A stretch of DNA of 64,000 bases from Streptacidiphilus fuscans (GTDB lineage Bacteria > Actinomycetota > Actinomycetes > Streptomycetales > Streptomycetaceae). The notes beneath the pieces are model-generated. The model saw only the letters and a list, made by a program, of their open reading frames with translations. It searched no databases and was not told the DNA's origin. The stretch lies in NCBI RefSeq assembly GCF_015690355.1, contig NZ_JADPRT010000007.1, positions 342,268 to 406,267 on the forward strand, given 5' to 3'. Position numbers and translations under genes: made by a program. Below, piece by piece: positions 32,661-40,585 of the stretch; positions within the stretch are counted from its first letter, which is position 1, and every line of letters begins with the position of its first letter.

Positions 32661-33860
32661 TCAGGCCGCGGCCGCCAGCACCGGCGGGGCGGCCGACAGC
32701 GAGTCCTGACCGGTCGTCAGCCGCTCGGCGGTGGCCACGGCCGTGTCCAGCAGCGCCTGGGTGCCCAGGACCAGTTGGTGGTCGGGCGTGTGCTCCAAGG
32801 CGTTGTGGCTGATGCCCGAGGTGCTGGGCACGAAGATCATGCCGGTGGCGACCCGGGTACTCATCACGCTGGCGTCGTGTCCGGCGTAGGAGGCCATCCG
32901 ATCGGTGCGGTCGCTGCTGGCCCGGCAGACCTCGTCGGCCATGCGGACGATCTCCGGGTTGAACTCCGCGACGGGCTTGGCGGACGCCTTCCGGATGGTG
33001 CAGGTGCAGTTCTCCTCCTCCGCGATCCGCTCGTACGCCTCGCGGAGCGCGGTCCGGGTCTGGTCCAGGACCGCCTCGCTGATGCCGCGGATCTCGATCT
33101 GGAGGGTCGCCTCCCCCGGAACGACGTTGGCGGCGCCGGGTGTGAACGAGCAGGAGCCGACATTGCCGATCAGTCCGACGGGGTCGATGCTCTGGCAGAT
33201 GGGGCGGAGCGCGGCCGCGGCACGGGTCGCCGCACGTCCGGCGTCGGCGCGCATGTCGAACGGGGACGCGCCGCCGTGGTTCTCCTGTCCGTGCATGACG
33301 ATCTCGTAGCGCTCGACGCCGACGATGCCGGTGACCGCCGCGAGGTCGAGACCCGCGGCCTCCATCCGCGGGCCCTGCTCGACGTGGACCTCCAGATAGG
33401 CGGCGATGTCGTCGATGTGCGGACTGTCGGCGAGGAAGGTCGAACCGCCCAGGCCCCCGTTGGAGTCGGGCGCCACGCCCTCCTCGTCCCAGAAGGCCAC
33501 GATCTCGATGTGGTCGGCGGCCGGATGCCCCGTCTCGACCAGCGTGCGCAGCACCTCGATGGCGGCGACCACGCCGTAGGCGCCGTCCAGGTGACCGGCG
33601 GCCGGGACCGTGTCGGCGTGGGAGCCGAGCAGTACCCATGGGCCGGTGCTGCCTGGTACACGGCCGAAGACGTTGCCTATCTCGTCGCGATGGCCGGTCA
33701 GTCCGGCGACCTGCATGGTTTTGCTCAGCCAGTCACGCGCGGCGAGGTCGGCGCGCGACCCCGCGACACGGTGGATCGCTCCGTCCGGTCCGGCCCCGAT
33801 CTGCGCGAGGTGCGTCAGCTCGGTCAGGAGTCGCTGGGCGTTGATGGACGGGGTGTTCAC
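32661..33860 (-). CDS. M20 family amidohydrolase, allantoate amidohydrolase-like
   Basis: A 399-residue zinc peptidase-family enzyme. Metal and catalytic motifs are: GSHADTVPAAGHLDGAYGVV, FWDEEGVAPDS, EVHVEQGPRME and MHGQENHGGASPFDMRADAG. The pattern fits allantoate amidohydrolase / N-carbamoyl amino acid amidohydrolase (AllC/HyuC type), releasing ammonia from ureides. The GTG at 33860 has GAGGAGG nine bases upstream. It is the last gene of the LysR-linked operon, downstream of an EamA transporter and an allantoicase-like gene. The exact substrate is inferred from neighbours. Confidence 0.8.
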   Translation of the reverse strand: MNTPSINAQRLLTELTHLAQIGAGPDGAIHRVAGSRADLAARDWLSKTMQVAGLTGHRDEIGNVFGRVPGSTGPWVLLGSHADTVPAAGHLDGAYGVVAAIEVLRTLVETGHPAADHIEIVAFWDEEGVAPDSNGGLGGSTFLADSPHIDDIAAYLEVHVEQGPRMEAAGLDLAAVTGIVGVERYEIVMHGQENHGGASPFDMRADAGRAATRAAAALRPICQSIDPVGLIGNVGSCSFTPGAANVVPGEATLQIEIRGISEAVLDQTRTALREAYERIAEEENCTCTIRKASAKPVAEFNPEIVRMADEVCRASSDRTDRMASYAGHDASVMSTRVATGMIFVPSTSGISHNALEHTPDHQLVLGTQALLDTAVATAERLTTGQDSLSAAPPVLAAAA

Positions 33861-33996
33861 GTTCGTGGTCCTCCTCGTTGCGCGGTCGCTCGGCACGGTG
33901 CCGGCGAGGTCCGCGGTTGCACGGTTCAGGGTTCTCAGTTCGCGTTCACAGTTCGCGGGTGGAGCGGTGGTGCTGAGGGACAGTCCGGTGCACGGG

Positions 33997-35025
33997 TCAG
34001 GAGCTGAGGGCGACGCCGATGACGATCAGCGCCATGCTGGCCAGCTGCGGAGTGTTGATCGGCTCGCCGAGGGTGAGGTAGGCGAGCAGGGCGACGACGG
34101 CGGGTTCGAGGTAGTAGATGACCGAGGCACGGCCCACCCCGACCGTGGCGATGGCCTTGTTCCAGCAGAAGTAGGCGACCGCCGAGGAGAGCACGCCGAC
34201 GTAGAGCAGCGCGCTGACCGTGGTGACGTGGACGGGGAACCCGCCCTGCGTGGTGAGGCTCCAGGCGTAGGCGGGCGCCAGGAAAGCGGTGCCGAGCCCG
34301 AAGGTGGCCAGCAGCAGGCTGAGCCCGGAGAGGCCGGCCGGCTTGCGCTTGAGCATCAGGGAGTAGAGCGCGAAGGTGGTCATCGCGGCGACCATCCACA
34401 GGTCCCCGGACGAGAAGTGCAGGTCCAGCAGTGTGGTGAGCGAGCCGCGGGTGATCAGCACGACGATCCCGACCAGGGACAGCGCCGCCCCGGCCCAGCG
34501 GCGTGGCCCCATGGCCTCCTTCCAGACCAACCGGGCGCCCAGCGTGATCACCAACGGGGACGCGGCGGCCAGCAGGGCCATGTTGGTGGCCGGACTGGTG
34601 CGCCCGGCGGTGTAGATCAGGGTGTTGAACAGCGTGACGCCCAACAGCGCGGCGCAGCTGAGGAACTTCCAGTGCGCCCGCACGACGGCCCACTCACGGC
34701 GCAGGTGCCTGACCCCGAAGGGGGCGACGGCGCAGAGGGCGATGACCCAACGCCAGAACGCCAGTTGAACCGGGGGGATGGAACGGGCCATGGCATCGGC
34801 GATGATGAAGTTCCCCGACCAGATGACGGTGGCGAGGGTGGCCAGTGCCAGTCCGATGACGGCCGCCCGGCCCCGGATGCGACTGCCCGGGGGCGCACTC
34901 TCCGGGGGCGCACTGTCCGGTCCCGTTCCGGATCGGGAGCTACTGAGATCTGTCTGCGGGACCTCCGACAGGGCGTCAGAAGGGCTCTCGGGCTGGACGT
35001 CAGGGCGCGGGCTGGTGAGCGTCAC
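33997..35025 (-). CDS. EamA family transporter
   Basis: A 342-residue DMT transporter with a 45-residue disordered leader and ten helices in two EamA repeats (first IWSGNFIIADAMARSIPPVQ, second ATFALYSLMLKRKPAGLSG and FCWNKAIATVGVGRASVIYY). It overlaps the allantoicase-like stop (GTGA, 35022-35025) and has GGAG eight bases upstream, so translation is coupled. It could import or export a ureide or a breakdown product. Confidence 0.85.
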   Translation of the reverse strand: MTLTSPRPDVQPESPSDALSEVPQTDLSSSRSGTGPDSAPPESAPPGSRIRGRAAVIGLALATLATVIWSGNFIIADAMARSIPPVQLAFWRWVIALCAVAPFGVRHLRREWAVVRAHWKFLSCAALLGVTLFNTLIYTAGRTSPATNMALLAAASPLVITLGARLVWKEAMGPRRWAGAALSLVGIVVLITRGSLTTLLDLHFSSGDLWMVAAMTTFALYSLMLKRKPAGLSGLSLLLATFGLGTAFLAPAYAWSLTTQGGFPVHVTTVSALLYVGVLSSAVAYFCWNKAIATVGVGRASVIYYLEPAVVALLAYLTLGEPINTPQLASMALIVIGVALSS

Positions 35026-36188
35026 GCGTGGGTCTCCTCTCGAAGGTGAGTGAGCAGCGCCGCAGGTGCGGCGGCGCGGGCCTGGCCGAGGCTGGTGAAC
35101 GGCCTGTCGGCCAGGAAGGTCTCGACCTGGCCCGGTTCCGGCCCGGGGGTTCCGCGTGTCCCGGGCCGGTCGAGCAGTGCGGTCAACGCCTGGCCGGGCA
35201 GCGTGTTGAGCCACCCGAGCGCGAGCGACGCCCGTCCCGCCGGGGCGAGTTCGCCCCACAGCCGGAGCCGCGAGGCACCACCGCCCGGGAACAGGTCGAG
35301 CCGGACATGACTGGAGGGGCGCGGCGTCGGCACCAGGAAGCGGTGCCGGGTGTCGGGCAGCAACGGTGTGGCGGGCAGCAGTTCGAACCAGCGCGGAAGA
35401 TCGTCCCCGCTGTCCGAGGCGTTGAGCCCGTACAGGGCCGCGCGGCTCGGTGCGTCCACGCCCTGGAACGAGGTGTCGATGTCCACCTGACGCACCGTGC
35501 CCTCGGCGGCGAGCCGGAGGTGGACCCAGTCGTGGGAGGCGTCCCGCCGACGCGGCGGGACCCAGCCGGGGCCGTCCGGCCCGCCGGGGACGGTCAGCCG
35601 TGCGGCGGGGGCGTGGGGGTGTTCGCCGCAGTGGTCGACCACCACCGCGCCGTTCTCCTGCGCGGCCAGGTCGATCCAGGCGGCGCGCAGCAGGGTCGTG
35701 TCGGGCACGACCGTGCCGTGGGCCCGCAGCCGGGCGAGCGCCCCGTCGGGCTGGACGATGATCCGCAGGTGCGTGTAGCGGTGCGGGTCGGTGACGTCGA
35801 AGGCGTTCTCGGCGTCCGGCCGCAGGGCCACTCCGCGCAGCAGGGTCGTCCACGGCAGTGCCGGGTCGGTCAGCTGCTCGGCGGCCGGGTAGCCGTCCCA
35901 GCAGTGGGCCTGGACGGTGACCGAGTCGGGGCAGTCGTCGTGGAGGTGGCGGGTGTCGAGCACCACCGTGCGCAGCACACCGGGCTCGCCCAGCCGGACG
36001 ATCACCCACTCGCCGACAGGCGCCGTGCGACGCCGCGCTCGCCAGGCGTCCGGCGTTGTGCCCGGGGCCGTCGCGACTGGGGGCCGAACCCTCAGCAGCG
36101 CGTCATGGCGGCCTGCGGAGTCGTCGCTGGAGGCAACCACGCTCGCACCGAGGTCGCGCCCGGTCAGGTCGAGCAGTGCCACAGGCAT
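35022..36188 (-). CDS. Divergent allantoicase-like protein with UraD-like tail
   Basis: A 388-residue protein with two allantoicase-type jelly-roll repeats (GEWVIVRLGEPGVLRTVVLD; DWVHLRLAAEGTVRQVDIDT). In canonical allantoicases each repeat is preceded by DGWETRRRR; here this reads DAWRARRRT and GWVPPRRRD, so key residues are lost or changed, and the substrate may differ. A C-terminal 65-residue tail (LGWLNTLPGQALTALLDR ... FLADRPFTSLGQARAAAP) resembles the first part of OHCU decarboxylase (UraD). The ATG at 36188 has GGAGG eight bases upstream. It leads the operon with EamA and the amidohydrolase. Confidence 0.7.
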   Translation of the reverse strand: MPVALLDLTGRDLGASVVASSDDSAGRHDALLRVRPPVATAPGTTPDAWRARRRTAPVGEWVIVRLGEPGVLRTVVLDTRHLHDDCPDSVTVQAHCWDGYPAAEQLTDPALPWTTLLRGVALRPDAENAFDVTDPHRYTHLRIIVQPDGALARLRAHGTVVPDTTLLRAAWIDLAAQENGAVVVDHCGEHPHAPAARLTVPGGPDGPGWVPPRRRDASHDWVHLRLAAEGTVRQVDIDTSFQGVDAPSRAALYGLNASDSGDDLPRWFELLPATPLLPDTRHRFLVPTPRPSSHVRLDLFPGGGASRLRLWGELAPAGRASLALGWLNTLPGQALTALLDRPGTRGTPGPEPGQVETFLADRPFTSLGQARAAAPAALLTHLREETHA

Positions 36189-36207
36189 GGTGCACACCTC
36201 CGGTTCG

Positions 36208-36259
36208 GGTCAACTGGCTTGTGCGGCAGACGGGATCGTCGCCGCACAACCAGTTGACC
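36208..36259. promoter_or_regulatory. Long inverted repeat in front of the allantoicase-like operon
   Basis: Arms 36208-36227 and 36241-36259 pair in 19 of 20 positions (one base bulged), around a 13-nt spacer. The arms contain GGTCAACTGG/CCAGTTGACC. It lies between the LysR stop and the operon start, so it could be an operator or an mRNA leader hairpin. Confidence 0.55.
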
Positions 36260-36313
36260 GGCCGGGCCGGTGGTGCGTCCATCGAGCTTTTCGTAAGCGA
36301 AGTTTCAGTACGT

Positions 36314-37237
36314 TTACACGGACGGGTTGTAGCGGCGACGGTCCTCGGCGACGCGCTGAAGACTCCGTACGACCACCTTCAGGCGCGGGGCGGTCTCGGA
36401 CCCCCTGCGCACCGCCCCTATGACGTGGCGCCGGGGTTGATCCTCCGTCAGCACCCGGATCCGCACGCCAGGACGCCGGGCGTCCACCAGACGAGGCACC
36501 AGCGCCACGCCCATCCCCGCCTGCACGATCGCCAGGATCGCGCCCCAGTCCGAGGCGGTGTGCGCGGCGATGGGAGCGAAGCCCACCTCGGCGCAGGCCG
36601 CCAGGGTGATGTCCCGCCACGGGCCCGACGCGCCGAAGACCCAGGCCTCCTCCGCCAGGTCGGCCAGATGCAGCCCGGCTTGCCCCGCGAGGTGGTGCCC
36701 CGCGGGCAGCGCGACGTCCATCGGGTCCGCCAGCAGTGGGAAGCTGACCAGCCGTCCGCCGGCCACGGCGCCGTCGGTGTGCGCGGCCAACGACAGCGCC
36801 ACGTCAATCTCGCCGCGCTCCAGCAGTGTGTAGACCTCGGCCGCCTCGGCTTCGTGCACGGAGGCCTGGAAGGTGGGGCGGGACTGCCGGAGCAGGTCCA
36901 GCGCCGGCATCACCAGCGCCTCCACTCCGGTGGCGAACGAGCCGATCCGGACCAGCCCCTCCTCACCGCCCAGGTACGCCTCGATCTCGGCTTCGGCGGC
37001 CTCCAACTGGGCGAACACGGCATCACCGTGACGGAGCAGCAGATGCGCCACCTCGGTCAGGCGCACCCGCCGCCCGTCCGGCTCGACGATCGGTGCGCCG
37101 ATCTGCCGACTCAGGCTGTTGAGGGTCTGCGACACCGCCGAGGGGGTGAGGGAGAGCGCCTGAGCCGTGGCGGTGACCGTGCCCTGGCGCTTCAGCTCGG
37201 TCAGCACACGGAACTTCCGTAGATCCCATTCGATCAT
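36314..37237 (-). CDS. LysR family regulator
   Basis: A 307-residue LysR regulator. The DNA-binding helix-turn-helix spans residues 1-60 (FRVLTELKRQGTVTATAQAL, SLTPSAVSQTLNSL), followed by a substrate-binding domain (VRIGSFATGVEALVMPALDL, ILAIVQAGMGVALVP). The ATG at 37237 starts the helix-turn-helix. It is transcribed in the same direction as the allantoicase-like operon just downstream, rather than divergently, and probably controls it. Confidence 0.85.
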   Translation of the reverse strand: MIEWDLRKFRVLTELKRQGTVTATAQALSLTPSAVSQTLNSLSRQIGAPIVEPDGRRVRLTEVAHLLLRHGDAVFAQLEAAEAEIEAYLGGEEGLVRIGSFATGVEALVMPALDLLRQSRPTFQASVHEAEAAEVYTLLERGEIDVALSLAAHTDGAVAGGRLVSFPLLADPMDVALPAGHHLAGQAGLHLADLAEEAWVFGASGPWRDITLAACAEVGFAPIAAHTASDWGAILAIVQAGMGVALVPRLVDARRPGVRIRVLTEDQPRRHVIGAVRRGSETAPRLKVVVRSLQRVAEDRRRYNPSV

Positions 37238-37420
37238 TCAGCCGAGGCTACGGATCACTCGGTCGTACAGCAACAACCGTCCGACGGGCGGTCACCGGCC
37301 GCACAGCCGACCGGTCGAGAGCGGCGCGGACAAGGAAGCGCCGCCTCCGTGGGGCCGGGGCGGACCGGGCGGGTGCCCGGCCGACCCCGGCGCCACGAAG
37401 GCGGCGCGGGCGGTGCTCTG

Positions 37421-37474
37421 TGGTTGTGCCTGCTGTGCTGGTTGTGCCTGCTGTGCTGGTTGTGCCTGCTGTGC
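37421..37474. repeat. Three exact 18-bp tandem repeats
   Basis: TGGTTGTGCCTGCTGTGC occurs at 37421-37438, 37439-37456 and 37457-37474 without a change. It lies in the gap between the LysR start and the stop of allantoicase 2, about 20 bp past that stop. Confidence 0.95.
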
Positions 37475-37492
37475 CGGAGCCTTGACCGTCCG

Positions 37493-38617
37493 TCAGCCGG
37501 ACAGTTCGGCGGTGCGCTCGGCCAGCGCCTTCGCGCCGTCCGCGGTCAGCGAGCCGAAGAGCCGCAGCCGGGATATGCCGCCGTCCGGGAAGATGTCGAT
37601 CCGGACGTGGGTCGACGGCGGCGTGTCGACCAGGAACCGGTGCACGGTGTCGGGCAGCAGCCGGGTGCGGGGCAGGATCTGGGTCCACTCCCCGGTGCCG
37701 GAGCTCTGATCCTGGACGAACAGCGCGGCCCAGCCCGCCGCGTTGCCCTTCAGGTAGGTGGTGTCGATCTCGACGGCACGGATCACCGCCTGGCCGGTCA
37801 GGCGGTAGCGGACCCAGTCGTTGCCCTTGTCACGACGCCGCCGCGTCTCCCAGCCGTCGTCCATCTTCCGGGAACGGCCCGGCAGGATGGTGTTGGTCGG
37901 CGGCGAGTAGAAGCGGTCGGAGGCGTCCTCGACCGCGCCGCCGTTCTCCAGCGCGACCAGGTCGAAGGCGCCGAGCGCGTCCAGCCACTCCGGGTCGGGC
38001 GCCACCTCGCCGTAGACCCGCAGCCGGGCGACGCCGCCGTCGGGGTGCTGGTTGAGGCGCAGGTGGGTGAAGCGCCGCTCGACGTCGACGCTGAAGGCGT
38101 TGGCCGCATGCCCGCCGATCTCGGTACGCGGGACGATCTCGATCCACTCGACGTCGTCCGCGAGCAGTTCCTCCGCCGAGGCGGAGGCCGGGGCTGTGGT
38201 CGCCTGGACGCTGACCGCCTGGGGGTAGTTGCCGCGGAAGTGCGCGGTGTCCACGACCAGGCCCCGGACCACGCCGGGCACGCCCAGCCGGATCAGCGCC
38301 CAGTCGTGGTCGTCCGCCTCGGGGTGCGGGGTCTCCTCGTCCACCCCGCGGCGACGGCGGGTCTCCCAGCCGTCCATGATCTTGCCCTTGTGCCCGAACC
38401 GCTCCGGGGCGAACACGGCGGGCTCGGGGACCAGCAGGTTCTCGCGCTCGGCGAAGAACTCGTCGTTGGCTGCGACGACCGCACCGCCCAGGCGTCGGTC
38501 CGCGAGGTCGACCAGCTGGTCGAAGGGGAGCGTCTCGGCCCGCCGGTAGTCGGCGTACGGCTCGGCGCCCTCACGGTACGGCTTGGCGTCGCCGGTGAAG
38601 GACGTGACGTGCGGCAT
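37493..38617 (-). CDS. alc: Allantoicase
   Basis: A 374-residue canonical allantoicase, hydrolysing allantoate to ureidoglycolate and urea. Both repeats are intact ([40 protein letters not shown]) with WALIRLGVPGVVRGLVVDTA and VIRAVEIDTTYLKGN. The ATG at 38617 has GAGGAG five to six bases upstream. It has no UraD-like tail, unlike the other two paralogues. A 255-bp gap with an 18-bp repeat separates it from LysR. Confidence 0.9.
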   Translation of the reverse strand: MPHVTSFTGDAKPYREGAEPYADYRRAETLPFDQLVDLADRRLGGAVVAANDEFFAERENLLVPEPAVFAPERFGHKGKIMDGWETRRRRGVDEETPHPEADDHDWALIRLGVPGVVRGLVVDTAHFRGNYPQAVSVQATTAPASASAEELLADDVEWIEIVPRTEIGGHAANAFSVDVERRFTHLRLNQHPDGGVARLRVYGEVAPDPEWLDALGAFDLVALENGGAVEDASDRFYSPPTNTILPGRSRKMDDGWETRRRRDKGNDWVRYRLTGQAVIRAVEIDTTYLKGNAAGWAALFVQDQSSGTGEWTQILPRTRLLPDTVHRFLVDTPPSTHVRIDIFPDGGISRLRLFGSLTADGAKALAERTAELSG

Positions 38618-38879
38618 GCGATCTCCTCAGGGGCTCGTGAAACAGGGCGGGTTCCCCCGCCGCCCCGTCCGGGCGGCGGTCCGCTGCCCGCACCCCAAGG
38701 CTCGAACCTGGGCACCGCACAGGTCCATCGCGTAAATCCTTCGGCTATTTTCAGTCGGGCTACACAGTCGGCCCGCAGGCGGCCGGGCGGCGGCGCTCGA
38801 CGCCCGCGCCCGGACGGCTGACCAGAGGGAATACAAGATTCCGCCCGATCCCGCGCGGGAAGTCGCGTCGCCCGGACGA

Positions 38880-39314
38880 TCAGCCGCCGAGGAACGAGAG
38901 GCGCACGGTACGGACCGGGTTGTCGACGTTGGTGTCGACCAGCACCACCGACTGCCAGGTCCCGAGCGCCATCCGACCGCCGATCACCGGCAGCGTTGCG
39001 TGCGGGGCCACCAGGCCGGGCAGCACGTGGTCCCGACCGTGCCCCGGCGAGCCGTGCCGGTGCCGCCAGCGGTCGTCGGCGGGCAGCAGTTCGCGCAGCT
39101 GGGCCAGCAGGTCGGAGTCGCTGCCCGCGCCCGTCTCGATGACCGCGATCCCGGCGGTCGCATGCGGCACGAAGACGTTGAGCAGCCCGTCCCGTCCCGG
39201 CGCGACCTCGGCCAGGAAGGTCTCGCAACGGCTCGTCAGATCGACGGCCGCCTCATGGTGACCGGTGGTCAGCTCGAAGGTCCGCGTGCTGAAGCTCTGC
39301 GTACTGGACGTCAT
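38880..39314 (-). CDS. YjbQ/UPF0047 family protein
   Basis: A 144-residue single-domain protein with the family motifs: LNVFVPHATAGIAVIE near residue 45-60, HRHGSPGHGRDHVLPGLVAP and LGTWQSVVLVDTNVDNP. Members have been reported with thiamine phosphate synthase-like activity, but the physiological role is unsettled. The ATG at 39314 lacks a good ribosome site. The final 22 nt of coding sequence (38889-38910) are repeated at 32532-32553. Confidence 0.85.
   Translation of the reverse strand: MTSSTQSFSTRTFELTTGHHEAAVDLTSRCETFLAEVAPGRDGLLNVFVPHATAGIAVIETGAGSDSDLLAQLRELLPADDRWRHRHGSPGHGRDHVLPGLVAPHATLPVIGGRMALGTWQSVVLVDTNVDNPVRTVRLSFLGG
38889..38910 (-). repeat. yjbQ 3' end, source of the 22-nt duplication
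   Basis: Codes for the end of YjbQ (TVRLSFLG); identical to 32532-32553, in the same orientation and 6357 bp apart. Confidence 0.8.
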
Positions 39315-39348
39315 GCGTCCATCATGACCTTCCGGCAGCCCGTGACCC

Positions 39349-39717
39349 TCACGTGCCGAGCAGGCGTCGCAGATGCTCCTCGTCCTCGTCACTGAGCCCT
39401 GACACGAAGCGGGCCAGCACGGCCTCGCGGTCCTGCTCCTTCTCCAGCTCCGACCGCATCCGCCGCGCCACCAGTCCCGGCGCGTCGGCGACCTCACGCG
39501 CGGGGGCGTAGGCGAAGGCGCGCCCGTTGCGCGTGCGCTCCACCACGCCCTTCTCGTGCAGCCGGGACAGGATCGTGTTCACCGTGGTGCGTGCCAGCCC
39601 CCCGCCGAGAGCGTGCTGGATCTCCCCCGGGGTCAGCGGCCCCGTCGCGGACCACAGCACGGAGAGCACACCGGACTCCAGCTCACCGGGATTCCGCCGG
39701 TGTCCCGCATCCGCCAT
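39349..39717 (-). CDS. BlaI/MecI/CopY family repressor
   Basis: A 122-residue winged-helix repressor: ELESGVLSVLWSATGPLTPG, LARTTVNTILSRLHEKGVVE and a C-terminal dimer/cleavage region (FVSGLSDEDEEHLRRLLGT). The ATG at 39717 has GGGGAGG upstream. It diverges from dedA; a palindrome CTACAT-GG-ATGTAG in the shared gap is a likely self-binding site. No M56 peptidase is beside it, but one exists at 1570-2565. Confidence 0.85.
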   Translation of the reverse strand: MADAGHRRNPGELESGVLSVLWSATGPLTPGEIQHALGGGLARTTVNTILSRLHEKGVVERTRNGRAFAYAPAREVADAPGLVARRMRSELEKEQDREAVLARFVSGLSDEDEEHLRRLLGT

Positions 39718-39848
39718 GCCCCTCGACCTCCCCGCTCTCGTGTCGTTCCATGCGCGCCCCGCGCACCTTCTCACGCTTCTCTTGCGCCCCGGCCACCGCT
39801 CGCGTCTTCGGAATCCTCACGTCCATCCACTACAGTGAGCCGGAACGA

Positions 39849-39862
39849 CTACATGGATGTAG
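39849..39862. promoter_or_regulatory. CTACAT-GG-ATGTAG palindrome, candidate BlaI-type operator
   Basis: A perfect 14-bp palindrome between the divergent blaI-like and dedA genes. A second CTACA half-site lies at about 39830-39834. TACA/TGTA half-sites are typical for BlaI family repressors. Confidence 0.6.
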
Positions 39863-39921
39863 ACGTTGTTCCAGACAGACCTTACCGAACCCGCGCCCAC
39901 CCCTGCAGGAGGATCATTCCG

Positions 39922-40578
39922 ATGGCCCCGGACCCCTCGGCCGTGCACTACCTCGCGGTGAACCTCCTCGATGCCAACTCGGTGCTCGCCGCATTCGGCG
40001 CACTGGGTATCGCGGTGATCCTCTTCGCCGAGACCGGCCTGCTGGTCGGCTTCTTCCTGCCGGGCGACTCGCTGCTCTTCACCGCCGGCCTGCTCTGCAC
40101 CACCACCAAGAACGGCGTCCACCTGAACCTGCCGTCCGTGCTGGTCTGCGCCATCGCAGGCTCATTGATCGGCGCCCAGGTCGGCTACCTGATCGGCCGC
40201 AAGGGCGGCAAGTCGCTGCTGGCCCGCAGCAAGAACAAGCACCTGCAGAAGGGTGCGGAGCGGGCCGAGGAGATCCTGGCCAAGTACGGCTACGCCAAGG
40301 CGATCGTGCTGGCCCGGTTCATCCCGGTGGTGCGCACCGTGCTCAACCCGATGGCCGGCGCGCTCAACGTCCCGGTCAAGACCTTCACCGTGTGGCAGGT
40401 CGTCGGCGGCCTGCTCTGGAGCATCGGCGTCACGCTGGCCGGATACGCGCTCGGGTCGAGCATCCCGAACATCGACAACTACCTGCTGCCGATCATCGCC
40501 GTGATCGTGGTCCTCTCGCTGATCCCGATCGCCCTGGAACTGCTGCGCGCTCGCAAGAGCAGCACCGCCGCGGAGTGA
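39922..40578 (+). CDS. DedA family membrane protein
   Basis: A 218-residue inner-membrane protein of the DedA/SNARE-associated family, linked to lipid carrier flipping. Motifs are: AETGLLVGFFLPGDSLLFTA and VLARFIPVVRTVLNPMAGAL, with flanking helices and a basic C-terminus. The ATG at 39922 has AGGAGG eight bases upstream. It is followed, 7 nt after its stop, by a PAP2 phosphatase gene, a functionally sensible pair for recycling lipid carriers. Confidence 0.9.
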   Translation: MAPDPSAVHYLAVNLLDANSVLAAFGALGIAVILFAETGLLVGFFLPGDSLLFTAGLLCTTTKNGVHLNLPSVLVCAIAGSLIGAQVGYLIGRKGGKSLLARSKNKHLQKGAERAEEILAKYGYAKAIVLARFIPVVRTVLNPMAGALNVPVKTFTVWQVVGGLLWSIGVTLAGYALGSSIPNIDNYLLPIIAVIVVLSLIPIALELLRARKSSTAAE

Positions 40579-40585
40579 CCGCCTC

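Noticed and set aside
37421-37474. Possible CRISPR-like array
   Set aside because: Three contiguous 18-bp units with no spacers and no cas genes nearby.
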